From contig JAIUOT010000033.1 of the NCBI GenBank assembly GCA_020161015.1, positions 1 through 64,000 on the forward strand: a stretch of DNA of 64,000 nt, given 5' to 3'. The translations under genes and the position numbers were made by a program. Positions 39,197 to 48,019 of the stretch are shown here, piece by piece. The DNA comes from Actinomycetota bacterium (GTDB lineage: Bacteria > Actinomycetota > Actinomycetes > Propionibacteriales > Propionibacteriaceae). Position 1 is the first letter of the stretch. Each line of letters begins with the position of its first letter. The notes under the pieces are model-generated. The model did not search any database and was not told the DNA's origin. It was given only the letters and a program-made list of their open reading frames with translations.

Positions 39197-40792
39197 GTGA
39201 CCCAGTTTCCCCTCGCTCCGGACACCTTCCATGTCTACGACACGACCCTGCGCGACGGCGCCCAGCAGGAGGGCCTGCAGCTCAGCGTCAACGACAAGCT
39301 GAAGATCGCCCGCCACCTCGACGACCTCGGGGTGGGGTTCATCGAGGGCGGGTGGCCGGGCGCCAACCCCAACGACACCGCCTTCTTCGCCCGGGCCGCC
39401 GCCGGGGAGCTCCAGCTCAAGAACGCGAAGCTGGTGGCCTTCGGCGCCACCAGGCGGGTCGGCGCGCGGGCGGAGGACGACCCGCAGGTGCAGGCGCTGA
39501 TCGACGCCGGGACCGAGGTCGTCTGCATCGTGGCCAAGAGCCACGACGAGCACGTCTTCCGCGCCCTCCACACCACGCTCGAGGAGAATCTCGCGATGGT
39601 GGCGGACACGGTCACCCACCTCGTCGCGAGCGGGCGCCGGGTGTTCGTCGACTGTGAGCACTTCTTCGACGGGTACCGGTCCAACCCGGACTACGCGCTC
39701 GAGGTCGTGCGCACCGCCGCGGAGGCCGGCGCGGAGGTCGTCGTGCTCTGCGACACCAACGGCGGCATTCTGCCGTCGTGGATGGGCGACATCGTCTCGG
39801 CCGCGGCCCAGGTCGGCGTGGACCTCGGCATCCACTGCCACAACGACACCGGGTGCGCCGTCGCCAACACCCTCGCCGCCGTGGAGGCCGGCGTGATGCA
39901 CGTCCAGGGCACGATGAACGGCCACGGCGAGCGCACCGGCAACGCCAACATCATCACCGTGGTGGCGAACCTCCAGCTGAAGTACGGGTGGCCGCTGCTG
40001 CCGCCGTCCTCGCTGGCGGAGGCGACCCGGATCAGCCATGCCATCTCCGGGGTCACCAACGTGCCGATGAACAACCGCCAGCCCTACGTCGGCGCGTCCG
40101 CGTTCGCCCACAAGGCCGGCCTGCACGCCTCGGCGATCAAGGTGGACGCCAACCTCTACCAGCACATCGACCCGACCCTCGTCGGCAACGACATGCGCAT
40201 GCTCGTCTCCGACATGGCCGGGCGCGCCAACATCCAGATCAAGGGCTCCGAGCTCGGCTACGACCTGTCCAACCGCGAGCTGGCGGCGAAGGTCACCGAC
40301 AAGGTGAAGGAGCGCGAGATGGACGGCTACTCCTACGAATCCGCCGACGCGTCCTTCGAACTGTTGCTGCGCGAGGAGCTGGGCCTGCTCCAGGACTTCT
40401 TCGAGGTGATCAGCTGGCGGGTGCTCACCGGCCACGAGGTGAAGCCGGAGGGCGACTCCGAGGCTACGGTGAAGCTGCGCGCGAAGGGGGTCACCACCAA
40501 CCTGGTAGGGGAGGGCCACGGCCCGCTGAACGCCCTCGACGTCGCGCTGCGCGGGGCGCTGATCCACGCCTACCCCCAGGTCGACGGCTTCGAGCTCACC
40601 GACTACAAGGTGCGCATCCTCGACCAGGGCCACGGCTCGGACGCGATCGTGCGGACCCTCATCGACATGTCGGACGGCGAACGCACCTGGACCACCGTTG
40701 GCGTGGGCACCAACGTCATCGAGGCCTCGTGGGAGGCGCTCTACGACGGCTACCGGTGGGGGCTGCTCCAGCAGGAGGCCGTCGAGGCCTGA
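39197..40792 (+). CDS. cimA: Citramalate synthase
   Basis: The 531-residue enzyme condenses pyruvate and acetyl-CoA to citramalate, giving 2-oxobutyrate for isoleucine without threonine deaminase. The HMGL-like TIM barrel shows YDTTLRDGAQQEG, the metal-binding GIHCHNDTGCAVAN and GERTGNANI. A C-terminal LeuA-type regulatory domain follows (LKPEG-like VKPEGDSEATVKLRAKG, then YKVRILDQGHGSDA). Homocitrate or isopropylmalate synthase is less likely from length and the AQQEG motif. GTG 39197 is preferred over the codon at 39152, which overlaps the -10 region. Confidence 0.88.
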   Translation: MTQFPLAPDTFHVYDTTLRDGAQQEGLQLSVNDKLKIARHLDDLGVGFIEGGWPGANPNDTAFFARAAAGELQLKNAKLVAFGATRRVGARAEDDPQVQALIDAGTEVVCIVAKSHDEHVFRALHTTLEENLAMVADTVTHLVASGRRVFVDCEHFFDGYRSNPDYALEVVRTAAEAGAEVVVLCDTNGGILPSWMGDIVSAAAQVGVDLGIHCHNDTGCAVANTLAAVEAGVMHVQGTMNGHGERTGNANIITVVANLQLKYGWPLLPPSSLAEATRISHAISGVTNVPMNNRQPYVGASAFAHKAGLHASAIKVDANLYQHIDPTLVGNDMRMLVSDMAGRANIQIKGSELGYDLSNRELAAKVTDKVKEREMDGYSYESADASFELLLREELGLLQDFFEVISWRVLTGHEVKPEGDSEATVKLRAKGVTTNLVGEGHGPLNALDVALRGALIHAYPQVDGFELTDYKVRILDQGHGSDAIVRTLIDMSDGERTWTTVGVGTNVIEASWEALYDGYRWGLLQQEAVEA

Positions 40793-40812
40793 ACCGTACG
40801 GCCGCGCGCCGC

Positions 40813-40818
40813 TAGCCT
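40813..40818 (+). promoter_or_regulatory. Leaderless -10 element
   Basis: TAGCCT ends six bases before ATG 40825. Confidence 0.55.
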
Positions 40819-40824
40819 TGGGCC

Positions 40825-41487
40825 ATGACCAGCGGGGGCGCGTACAGGGTGGGCAACGACGACCGCGAGCGGGCCGTCGCCGAGCTGCGCCGGGCCGCCG
40901 AGGACGGGCGCCTGAGCGCGGAGGAGCTGGACGAACGCACCGCGCGCGCCCGGTCGGCCCGCACGGGCGACGAGCTGTCCCGCCTGCTCGCCGACCTCGG
41001 GTCGTCCGGCGCGGTCGCGATGCCGGTGCGGCTGCCGACGGCCGCCGAGGCGCTCGCCGCGCTCGCCCGGGTCGGCTACCGTCCCGACGACCCGCTCGTG
41101 CTCAACGCCGGGGTGTCGGGGGAGAGCCGCAGCGGGTCGTGGACGGTGCCACCGTTCATGATCGCCCGGGCCGGCATCGAGACCGTCCGGATCGACTGCC
41201 TCCAGGCGAGCGCAGCCGCCGAGGTGATCGACCTGCTGGTCGAGGCCACCCTGGGCACGGTCGTGCTCGTGGTGCCGGAGGGGTGGGCGGTGAACGTCGA
41301 CCAGGTGGTGAAGGGGATGGGAACCCTGAAGGTCACCGTGCCGGGAGTGCCGGCGGCGGGGTGCCCGGTGTTCATCGTCCGCGGGTCGTTGAACATGGGC
41401 ACGTTCAAGGCCCGCCACGCCACCCGGTTCGACCGGTGGCGCCTGCGCAGGCAGCAGCGTCGCCAGCGGGCGATCAGCGCGCGCTGA
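40825..41487 (+). CDS. DUF1707 domain protein
   Basis: The 220-residue protein begins with the DUF1707/SHOCT-like helical motif (VGNDDRERAVAELRRAAEDG, RLSAEELDERTARARSA) that is common at the N-terminus of actinobacterial membrane or stress proteins. The remainder is a beta-rich region resembling the cell-wall-stress LiaF-like C-terminal domain (VLVVPEGWAVNVDQVVKGMG, IVRGSLNMGTFKARH). No membrane segment is present. The function is unknown. Its end overlaps the convergent deoA gene. Confidence 0.8.
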   Translation: MTSGGAYRVGNDDRERAVAELRRAAEDGRLSAEELDERTARARSARTGDELSRLLADLGSSGAVAMPVRLPTAAEALAALARVGYRPDDPLVLNAGVSGESRSGSWTVPPFMIARAGIETVRIDCLQASAAAEVIDLLVEATLGTVVLVVPEGWAVNVDQVVKGMGTLKVTVPGVPAAGCPVFIVRGSLNMGTFKARHATRFDRWRLRRQQRRQRAISAR

Positions 41488-42757
41488 CGCGCTCGAGCAC
41501 CAGCGGACGGCGCTGTACCGGCTCCGTGCTGATGGTGGCAGCGTCGGCCAGGGCCTCCTTCGCCCGCTCCATCCGCTCCGGTGTGTCGGTGTGCAGGGTG
41601 AACAGCGGCTGCCCGGCGCTGACCCGGTCGCCGATCCCCGCGTGCCAGGTGACCCCGGCCGCCGCCTGCACCGGATCGCCCTGCTTCGCCCTTCCGGCCC
41701 CCAGCCGCCAGGCGGCGAGCCCGACGCCCATGGCGTCGAGGCCGGTGAGGTAGCCGTCCGCGCCGGCCGTCACGACCTCGGTGTGCCGCGCGACGGGGAG
41801 CGGCGCGTCCGGGTCGCCCCCCTGGGCGCGGATCATGGCCTTCCAGGTGTCCATCGCCCGGCCCGAGGCCAGGACGGCGGCCGGGTCGGCGTCGATCCCC
41901 GCGCAGTCGAGCATCTCCGCGGCGAGCGCCACCGTGAGCTCCACCACGTCGGCGGGGCCACCGCCGGCGAGCACCTCCACCGATTCCGCGACCTCCAGCC
42001 CGTTGCCGGCGGTGCGTCCCAGCGGGGCGTCCATGTCGGTGATCAGGGCGACCGTCCGCACCCCGGCGGCGGTGCCGATACCGACCATCGTCTCGGCGAG
42101 CGCCTTCGAGTCGGCGAAGGTCTTCATGAACGCGCCGGCGCCGGTCTTGACGTCCAGGACGAGCGACGCGGTGCCCTCGGCGATCTTCTTGCTCATGATC
42201 GAGGCGGAGATCATCGGGATCGACTCGACGGTGGCCGTCACGTCACGCAGCGCGTAGAGCTTCTTGTCCGCCGGCGCGAGCCCGGAGCCCGCCGCGCAGA
42301 TGACTGCTCCGACCGACTCCAGCTGGGCCAGCATCTCCGCGTTGGTCAGGCTGGCCCGCCAGCCGGGGATGGCCTCCAGCTTGTCGAGGGTGCCGCCGGT
42401 GTGGCCCAGCCCCCGTCCGGACAATTGCGGGACGGCGGCGCCACAGGCCGCGACGAGCGGGGCGAGCGGGAGGGTGATCTTGTCGCCCACCCCCCCGGTG
42501 GAGTGCTTGTCGACCGTCGGACGGGACAGGCTGGAGAAGTCCATCCGCTCGCCGGTGGCGATCATCGCGTGGGTCCAGCGGCTCAGCTCCGCGCCGTCCA
42601 GCCCCCGGAAGAAGATGGCCATGGCCATCGACGACATCTGCTCGTCCGTGACCACGCCGTCGGTGTAGTTGCGGATCAGCCAGTCGATCGCCTCGTCACT
42701 GAGGCGACCTCCGTCCCGCTTGGTCCTGATCAGCTCCACGGCGTCGAAGGTGCTCAT
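41474..42757 (-). CDS. deoA: Thymidine phosphorylase
   Basis: The 427-residue pyrimidine-nucleoside phosphorylase has the signature SGRGLGHTGGTLDKLE and KHSTGGVGDKITLPLAPL, and a C-terminal PYNP domain ending around RERMERAKEALADA-type helices. It releases thymine and deoxyribose 1-phosphate in nucleoside salvage. ATG 42757 is chosen over GTG 42766 because TAGGGT lies seven bases upstream and overlaps that GTG. Confidence 0.93.
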   Translation of the reverse strand: MSTFDAVELIRTKRDGGRLSDEAIDWLIRNYTDGVVTDEQMSSMAMAIFFRGLDGAELSRWTHAMIATGERMDFSSLSRPTVDKHSTGGVGDKITLPLAPLVAACGAAVPQLSGRGLGHTGGTLDKLEAIPGWRASLTNAEMLAQLESVGAVICAAGSGLAPADKKLYALRDVTATVESIPMISASIMSKKIAEGTASLVLDVKTGAGAFMKTFADSKALAETMVGIGTAAGVRTVALITDMDAPLGRTAGNGLEVAESVEVLAGGGPADVVELTVALAAEMLDCAGIDADPAAVLASGRAMDTWKAMIRAQGGDPDAPLPVARHTEVVTAGADGYLTGLDAMGVGLAAWRLGAGRAKQGDPVQAAAGVTWHAGIGDRVSAGQPLFTLHTDTPERMERAKEALADAATISTEPVQRRPLVLERVSAR

Positions 42758-42764
42758 GAACGGC

Positions 42765-42774
42765 ACCCTAGGCT
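42765..42774. promoter_or_regulatory. Overlapping divergent -10 elements for deoA and the dehydrogenase
   Basis: On the minus strand TAGGGT (42770-42765) ends seven bases before the deoA ATG. On the plus strand TAGGCT (42769-42774) ends six bases before ATG 42781. The hexamers share the TA step at 42769-42770. Only 23 bases separate the two start codons. Confidence 0.6.
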
Positions 42775-42780
42775 AGGAGC

Positions 42781-43713
42781 ATGGCGAGACGCATCTGGTT
42801 GCCCTATCCCGACGTCGAGACCGCCCTGGACGCTGTCGGACCGCTCCCCGAGGGGCTCGTGGCGGACTGCTTCCTCGCGGACGGCACGTGGCCGGATTCG
42901 ATCGCGGAGGTCGAGTTGCTGGTGGCGCCGTACATGCATCCGGCACCCGCGGTGATGGGCCGGGTGGGGGAGATGACCAGCCTCCGCGCGGTCCAGTTGC
43001 TCAGCGCCGGCTACGACAACTTCCTGCCCTTCCTTCCCGAGGGCGTCACCTTGAGCAACGCCGCCGGCGTGCACGACGCGAGCACTGCGGAACTCGCCGT
43101 CGCCCTGGCGCTGGCGAGCAACCGGCACCTCGACACCTACGCCCGGAACATGCCGTCCGGCACCTGGGGCAACGACTTCAGCACGTCGCTGGCCGACCGG
43201 CGGGTGCTCATCGTCGGCTACGGCCGCATCGGCGCGGCGATCGAGCGGCGGCTCGCCGGGTTCGAGGTGGCCTCGGTCACCCGGGTCGCCCGCCGGGCCC
43301 GCACGGGTGAGGTGCCGGTGCACGCGATCGGCGAGCTCGGCTCGCTGCTGCCGGAGGCCGACGTGGTGTTCGTGATCACCCCGCTCACGCCGGACACAGA
43401 GCACCTCATCGGGGCCCCGGAACTCGCGGCGATGCCCCAGGACGCCCTGCTGGTGAACGTCGCGCGCGGTCGCGTGGTCGACACCGAGGCCCTGGTGGCC
43501 GCGACAGCCACGGGTCGCATCCGCGCGGCGCTCGACGTCACCGATCCGGAGCCGCTCCCACCCGACCATCCCCTGTGGCGCACGCCCGGGGTGCTGATCA
43601 GCCCGCACGTGGGCGGCCAGAGCACCGCCTTCCAGCCACGGATGCTGCGGCTCGTCCGGGAGCAGCTCGCGCGGTTCGCCGCAGGCGAGCCCCTGGCGAA
43701 CATCGTCGCCTGA
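42781..43713 (+). CDS. D-isomer-specific 2-hydroxyacid dehydrogenase
   Basis: The 310-residue NAD(P)-dependent dehydrogenase has the Rossmann motif VLIVGYGRIGAAIERRL, the catalytic Arg in NVARGRVVDTEAL, a Glu in DVTDPEPLPPDHPLW and the His in ISPHVGGQS. The substrate (phosphoglycerate, glyoxylate or another 2-oxoacid) is not evident. It is too short for SerA with an ACT domain. Confidence 0.88.
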   Translation: MARRIWLPYPDVETALDAVGPLPEGLVADCFLADGTWPDSIAEVELLVAPYMHPAPAVMGRVGEMTSLRAVQLLSAGYDNFLPFLPEGVTLSNAAGVHDASTAELAVALALASNRHLDTYARNMPSGTWGNDFSTSLADRRVLIVGYGRIGAAIERRLAGFEVASVTRVARRARTGEVPVHAIGELGSLLPEADVVFVITPLTPDTEHLIGAPELAAMPQDALLVNVARGRVVDTEALVAATATGRIRAALDVTDPEPLPPDHPLWRTPGVLISPHVGGQSTAFQPRMLRLVREQLARFAAGEPLANIVA

Positions 43714-43730
43714 GCAGGAGCCCGCCCGGC

Positions 43731-43736
43731 TAGTCT
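43731..43736 (+). promoter_or_regulatory. Leaderless -10 element of the FAH-family gene
   Basis: TAGTCT ends seven bases before ATG 43744. Confidence 0.55.
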
Positions 43737-43743
43737 GACGCCC

Positions 43744-44547
43744 ATGCGCATCGCCAGATTCGTCGCCCAGGGCGACCCGACGTTCGGTGTGGTCGAGCTC
43801 GCCGAGGACCAGGGACCCAATCCCGAGACGGTGGCCGCGGTGTCGGGCGACCCGCTGGCCGGGCCCGTCCACTACACCGGCGAGCGTCTGCCGCTGGCCG
43901 ACGTCCGGCTCGTCGCCCCGGTGATCCCCCGCAGCAAGGTGATCGGCGTCGGGCGCAACTACGCAGAGCACGCCGCGGAGCAGGGTGCGCCGGTGCCGTC
44001 CTCGCCGCTGGTGTTCCTCAAGCCCAACACGTCGGTGATCGGACCGGGGGAGCCGATCGTCTACCCCGCGGAGACGTCCAACCTCCACTACGAGGGCGAG
44101 CTCGCCGTGGTGATCGGACGCATCTGCCGCCGGGTGCCGCCCGAGCGCGCGGCGGAGGTGGTGTTCGGCTACACGATCGCCAACGACGTGACCTGTCGTG
44201 ACCTCCAGGCCGCGGACGGCCAGTGGACGCGCGCCAAGGGCTTCGACAGCTTCTGCCCGCTCGGTCCGTGGATCGCCACGCACCTCGGCATGGACGAGGC
44301 CGGCCGGCTCGACCTGCTGACGAGCCTGAACGACGAGCCGGTCCAGACGGCCAACACCTCCGAGATGGTGCACTCCATCCCCGACCTCATCGCCTACGTC
44401 AGCTCGTTCACCACCCTGCTGCCCGGCGACGTCATCCTCACCGGGACGCCGGCGGGCGTGGGCCCGATGGTCGCCGGCGACCGGGTCAGCGTGACGATCT
44501 CCGGCATCGGCACCCTCACCAACCCGGTCGTCTCCGAGGAGGCCTGA
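43744..44547 (+). CDS. Fumarylacetoacetate hydrolase family protein
   Basis: The 267-residue protein has the FAH fold of acylpyruvases and related hydrolases or decarboxylases. Metal ligands are visible in NLHYEGELAVVIG (Glu-x-Glu) and GYTIANDVTCRDLQ. GVGRNYAEHAAEQGAPVPSS and VILTGTPAGVG are conserved blocks. FAHD1-like oxaloacetate or acylpyruvate hydrolysis is likely. The next gene starts one base after its stop. Confidence 0.88.
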   Translation: MRIARFVAQGDPTFGVVELAEDQGPNPETVAAVSGDPLAGPVHYTGERLPLADVRLVAPVIPRSKVIGVGRNYAEHAAEQGAPVPSSPLVFLKPNTSVIGPGEPIVYPAETSNLHYEGELAVVIGRICRRVPPERAAEVVFGYTIANDVTCRDLQAADGQWTRAKGFDSFCPLGPWIATHLGMDEAGRLDLLTSLNDEPVQTANTSEMVHSIPDLIAYVSSFTTLLPGDVILTGTPAGVGPMVAGDRVSVTISGIGTLTNPVVSEEA

Positions 44548-44548
44548 G

Positions 44549-45529
44549 GTGGCCCGGGCGGACGCTCTCCGGTCCCGCGTCGACGCGTGGGTCCGGCACG
44601 CGCCGCGTCCGGGCGTCCGCTACCCGGAGGTGCTGGTCGTCGACGACCCGTCCGTGCCGGCGTGGCGGCGGGTCATGCTCGGGGTCGGCGGCGCGCTGCT
44701 CGGCCTGGCCACGTACATGGTGCTGGCCCCGCTGGTGGCGTTCGCGATCATCAGGGCGTCGTGGTCCCTCGCGGGGAGCCCAGGCGACGTGATGTCCTAC
44801 ACGGCGCAGGCGGCGTCCTTCGGGCTGCCGGCGGGCATGGTGGCCACCCACCTGGCGCTGGCCACGCTGATCCCGATCAGCTTCGCGCTGGTGCTGTTCG
44901 TCCACCGGTTCCACCCGCGCTGGCTCACCTCCGTGCAGCCGGGCTTCCGCTGGCGCTACGCGCTCGTCACGGGCGGGGCGTCGCTGCTGGTCTTCGGCGG
45001 GGTGTGGGTGGTCTCCCGGATCGGCGAGCCGTGGGTGGTGGCTCCCGAGCCCGCCTTCTGGGGCTACGTCGTCGCGATCCTGCTCACGGCCCCGTTGCAG
45101 GCGGCGGCCGAGGAGTACTTCTTCCGTGGCTACCTGATGCAGGCGATCCACACCACCGCGCCGACCAGCCCCTGGTTCGCGGTGGTGGGCTCCTCGGCCG
45201 TGTTCGCCCTGCTGCACTCTGGCAACAGCCAGGCCCTGATCTACGCGTTCGCCTTCGGCCTCATCGCGGGCTGGCTGGCGATGCGGACCGGCGGGCTGGA
45301 GGCCGGCATCGCGCTGCACGTGGTGAACAACCTGCTGACCTTCGGGTACGCGGCACTGTCGGGCACGATGGTCGAGACTTTCAGCGACCGCCAGGCAACA
45401 TGGGCCAGCCTCGCCTGGGCGGTGGGCGGCTTCGCCGCCTCGGCCGCTGTCGCCCTGTGGATCGCCCGCCGAATGCGGCTCGCCACGACCACCCCCGGCG
45501 CCCGGTTTGGTGCCCCGGCCGCGGTCTAG
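44549..45529 (+). CDS. CPBP family intramembrane metalloprotease
   Basis: The 326-residue membrane protein has about seven hydrophobic segments. The catalytic motifs of CAAX/Abi-type proteases are present: AAEEYFFRGYLMQA (EExxxR), FALLHSG and IALHVVNN. Substrates are unknown. It is coupled to the FAH gene by a one-base gap. GTG is the start. Confidence 0.88.
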   Translation: MARADALRSRVDAWVRHAPRPGVRYPEVLVVDDPSVPAWRRVMLGVGGALLGLATYMVLAPLVAFAIIRASWSLAGSPGDVMSYTAQAASFGLPAGMVATHLALATLIPISFALVLFVHRFHPRWLTSVQPGFRWRYALVTGGASLLVFGGVWVVSRIGEPWVVAPEPAFWGYVVAILLTAPLQAAAEEYFFRGYLMQAIHTTAPTSPWFAVVGSSAVFALLHSGNSQALIYAFAFGLIAGWLAMRTGGLEAGIALHVVNNLLTFGYAALSGTMVETFSDRQATWASLAWAVGGFAASAAVALWIARRMRLATTTPGARFGAPAAV

Positions 45530-45535
45530 TAGAGT
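45506..45535 (+). promoter_or_regulatory. Candidate tRNA-Gln promoter
   Basis: TTTGGT (45506-45511) and TAGAGT (45530-45535) are 18 bases apart. The -10 begins just after the protease TAG stop and is ~30 bases upstream of the tRNA. Confidence 0.4.
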
Positions 45536-45565
45536 CTCTGCTCGGCCCTCGTGGCCGGCAAACCC

Positions 45566-45637
45566 TGGGGTATGGGGTAATTGGCAGCCCGCCGGATTCT
45601 GGTTCCGTCAGTCTAGGTTCGAGTCCTAGTACCCCAA
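45566..45637 (+). tRNA. tRNA-Gln (CUG)
   Basis: A 72-base cloverleaf: acceptor TGGGGTA pairs with TACCCCA, anticodon loop TTCTGGT gives CUG, and the T arm is CTAGG-TTCGAGT-CCTAG. One anticodon-stem pair (27:43) is C-U mismatched. CCA is not encoded. Confidence 0.93.
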
Positions 45638-45707
45638 CGCAGTGGATTCCGAGTCGCCCGGCGCGGTTTGGTAGTGTTCGCTGACGTCGCTCTCGAGCGA
45701 CAGCTAG

Positions 45708-45780
45708 GGCCCCGTTGTGTAGCGGCCTAGCACGCCGCCCTCTCAAGGCGGTAGCGCGGGTTCGAATCCCGTCGGGGCTA
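45708..45780 (+). tRNA. tRNA-Glu (CUC)
   Basis: A 73-base cloverleaf: acceptor GGCCCCG pairs with CGGGGCT (one G-U pair), anticodon loop CTCTCAA gives CUC, and the T arm is GCGGG-TTCGAAT-CCCGT. CCA is not encoded. The integrase gene of a mobile element lies directly downstream, so the 3' end is a likely attachment site. Confidence 0.94.
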
Positions 45781-45786
45781 CAAGGT

Positions 45787-45824
45787 GAAACCCCTTGTCA
45801 GAGGCAACTCTGGCAAGGGGTTTC
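45787..45824 (+). terminator. Terminator after tRNA-Glu
   Basis: A long stem GAAACCCCTTG, one mismatch, CAGAG closes a GCAA tetraloop and is followed by TTCT. It ends tRNA transcription; its symmetry could also stop transcripts from the opposite-strand integrase. Confidence 0.8.
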
Positions 45825-45914
45825 TTCTGTCCGAAGCCCGGGTTGGGGCCGTTTGAACACAATTTGGACACAGTTTCCGCACGATGACGTGCGCTGAGGA
45901 GGTTCTGGAGGCCG

Positions 45915-47141
45915 CTATCGCGGCCTTCGAAGGCGGTCCTCGGCTGGTGCCTGATCGGGGTTCGCGACCGATGCAATCCGCTCCGCCGACCGCCCCGGGC
46001 GAGTGGTGTCGAGTTCCACTTGCCGGGCGGCGTCCATCGCGTCGGCTACCGTGTCGAGGCGGTCGGCGAACAGATGGCCGTACAGGTCCAGGGTCATCGT
46101 CGCCGACTTGTGGCCGAGCATCCGCTGGACGACCTTGACGTCGGCACCGGCCGCGATCGCCAAGGACGCCGCGGTGTGACGGAACTCGTGCGGGTGGAAG
46201 TGCTTGGTGTACACGGGCACGGCCACGCGTCCTCGCTTGACGCTGACCGGTCGGCCCTCGGCGTCGACTTTGCGAACGCAGAGTCCCATCTCCTCGGCGG
46301 CCGGGACCAGGGCGGCGCGCTGGAAGGTCTGGGCGCGAAGGACTCCGCCACGCGGCCCGATGAACACCAGGTCATCGGGTGCCCTGCCGTCGATCGCTGC
46401 CCCGATCTCGGGGATCAGGAAGTGAGGGATCGCCACCTCGCGTCGCTCGTGGCCCTTGGTGGCGCCCCAGGTCATGACGCCTTTGATCGGCGAGACCGAT
46501 TCGGCGACCACAACCCGCCGGCGTGCAAGGTCGATCCGCATCACGCGCAGCGCGGCCACTTCGCCCCACCGGAGCCCGGTGTAGGCCAGGAACCTGACCA
46601 GGAGATCCCAGTCGGGTCCGACCAGCCGCGCGATGTCCTCGACCTGGGTGTGGGTCAGGAACCGCTTCTCCGTCGCATGCACCCGGGGCAGGGAGATGTC
46701 CTCGGCCACGTTGCGGGAGATGCGGCCGTCCCGGACCGCGGTCGCGAGGATCTGGGAGAACACGCGATGGATCTTTCGCACGCTGGCGGGCGCGAGGTCG
46801 ATGCCCGCAATCCACAGCTGGACGTCAGAATGGGTGATCTTGCCGATCGCGAAGTCTCCCCAGCGCGGCTTGATGTGGACCCGGATCGCATTCTCGTAGC
46901 GGTCACGAGTCTTCGCAGTGAGGTTGGTCTTCCCGGCCAGCCAATCGTCCGCCCACGGCCCGAGCTTGACTCTTCCGCGCGCGGGATCGACGTAGCCGCC
47001 GGTGGTCTTGGCGCCTTCGACGCCGCTCAGATAGGCCTCTGCGTCTCGCTTGCGTGCGAATGCCTTGCTGCGGCTCTTGCCATCCGGCGTCCGCCAGCGC
47101 GCGTAGTAGCGACCGTTGGCCCGCTTGTCGATCGTGCCCAT
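45915..47141 (-). CDS. int: Phage-type tyrosine integrase of the tRNA-Glu element
   Basis: The 408-residue recombinase has an N-terminal AP2-like arm-binding region (NGRYYARWRTPDGKSRSKAF), a SAM-like core-binding domain (about residues 60-150) and the catalytic residues Arg in TGLRWGEVAALR, HEFRHTAASLAI, MLGHKSATMTLDLYGH with the Tyr. It points toward tRNA-Glu and ends 135 bases from it, the standard layout for a tRNA-integrated island or ICE. It starts 30 bases after the excisionase stop. A small palindrome (GGCCGC/GCGGCC, 45910-45925) covers its end. Confidence 0.95.
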   Translation of the reverse strand: MGTIDKRANGRYYARWRTPDGKSRSKAFARKRDAEAYLSGVEGAKTTGGYVDPARGRVKLGPWADDWLAGKTNLTAKTRDRYENAIRVHIKPRWGDFAIGKITHSDVQLWIAGIDLAPASVRKIHRVFSQILATAVRDGRISRNVAEDISLPRVHATEKRFLTHTQVEDIARLVGPDWDLLVRFLAYTGLRWGEVAALRVMRIDLARRRVVVAESVSPIKGVMTWGATKGHERREVAIPHFLIPEIGAAIDGRAPDDLVFIGPRGGVLRAQTFQRAALVPAAEEMGLCVRKVDAEGRPVSVKRGRVAVPVYTKHFHPHEFRHTAASLAIAAGADVKVVQRMLGHKSATMTLDLYGHLFADRLDTVADAMDAARQVELDTTRPGRSAERIASVANPDQAPAEDRLRRPR

Positions 47142-47170
47142 CCTCTGCTGCGCCCGTGTGCTTCAGAACG

Positions 47171-47455
47171 TCAACGCGGGCCGTCGTACTGGCGATCCAG
47201 CCAGGCGAGGACGTCGCTCCGCTTGTAGCGGACTCCGCGCGGGCCCAGGTGGAACCAGCGTGGCCCGATCTCCTGGTACCTCCATGTGCGCAGGGTCGCA
47301 CCCGGGGTCCGCAGCATCAGGGCGACCTCAGCCGTCGTCAGGAGGGCGTCCTCGCCCAGGGACGCGACCTTCGGGTGGGCGCCATCGGACGACGCTCCAT
47401 ACGGGCCGCCGCCGAGGTCATTCAGGTTGTCCGCGGGTTCATAGCTGGCGGTCAT
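47171..47455 (-). CDS. Excisionase-like HTH protein
   Basis: The 94-residue protein has a MerR/HTH_17-type winged helix (LLTTAEVALMLRTPGATLRT, WRYQEIGPRWFHLGPRGVRY, RSDVLAWLDRQ). Such proteins act as recombination directionality factors next to tyrosine integrases. A strong AGGAGG site (complement at 47461-47466) precedes the ATG. The same-strand int follows closely, so both are probably co-transcribed. Confidence 0.85.
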   Translation of the reverse strand: MTASYEPADNLNDLGGGPYGASSDGAHPKVASLGEDALLTTAEVALMLRTPGATLRTWRYQEIGPRWFHLGPRGVRYKRSDVLAWLDRQYDGPR

Positions 47456-47743
47456 GACATCCTCCTGGGGGATCGCAGTGCTCCTGAACCACTAAGCCGC
47501 AAACACCCCCTCGATCCGGACAAAACCAGCTACTCACTCTTGGGTACTCGCTCACCCTCGCAACGGCTTGCCGCCTTTCAGTGCCAGCCTTGTTGGCCTG
47601 AACCCTGGGCGTGGCGGGCCGGGGGGCAAGGTCGTAGCCTGACGTATTGGGGCCCGGCTGTCGCGCCTGGGGGTGGGTTTGCGGCGCCGGGCCCCTCCTC
47701 ACGCTCCGGCTCGGGGTAGCCGCCGGGTTGTCTGGTCGGCGCC
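47456..47743. other. Intergenic region upstream of the excisionase
   Basis: 288 bases hold the excisionase ribosome binding site and presumably its promoter. I see no tRNA, repeat or convincing gene; the open frames here are compositional. Confidence 0.4.
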
Positions 47744-48019
47744 TCAGGCCCGGTACCTGAGCCGGGGTCGCACGTCGGTCTCGGGTAGCCAGGTGTATCT
47801 GGTGACGCCGCGGCCGGGACTCCATTCGACGCAGATCCTGCCTTGGTCGCGGTGGAGGGCGACTCCGGGTCGGATCTCGGTGTGGGTGCGCCAGACGAGC
47901 CGGATCAGGACGAGCCTGCGTCCCTCGTAGAGCTTGTCCTTGCTGGGTCCATGGGGTGGTCCGAGCGCATTGAGGGGTGCGGGGTACAGCCGTTCGGACA
48001 CACCATCAGCGTAGAACAC
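47744..48019 (-). CDS. Hypothetical 91-residue protein of the element
   Basis: The start is GTG 48019, with CATAAT seven bases upstream on the minus strand, a near-consensus leaderless -10. The protein is basic with aromatic strands (YEGRRLVLIRLVWRTHTEIR, GRICVEWSPGRGVTRYTWLP). No family is recognised. Codon positions look coding and the promoter supports it, but homology is needed to be sure. Confidence 0.55.
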   Translation of the reverse strand: MFYADGVSERLYPAPLNALGPPHGPSKDKLYEGRRLVLIRLVWRTHTEIRPGVALHRDQGRICVEWSPGRGVTRYTWLPETDVRPRLRYRA

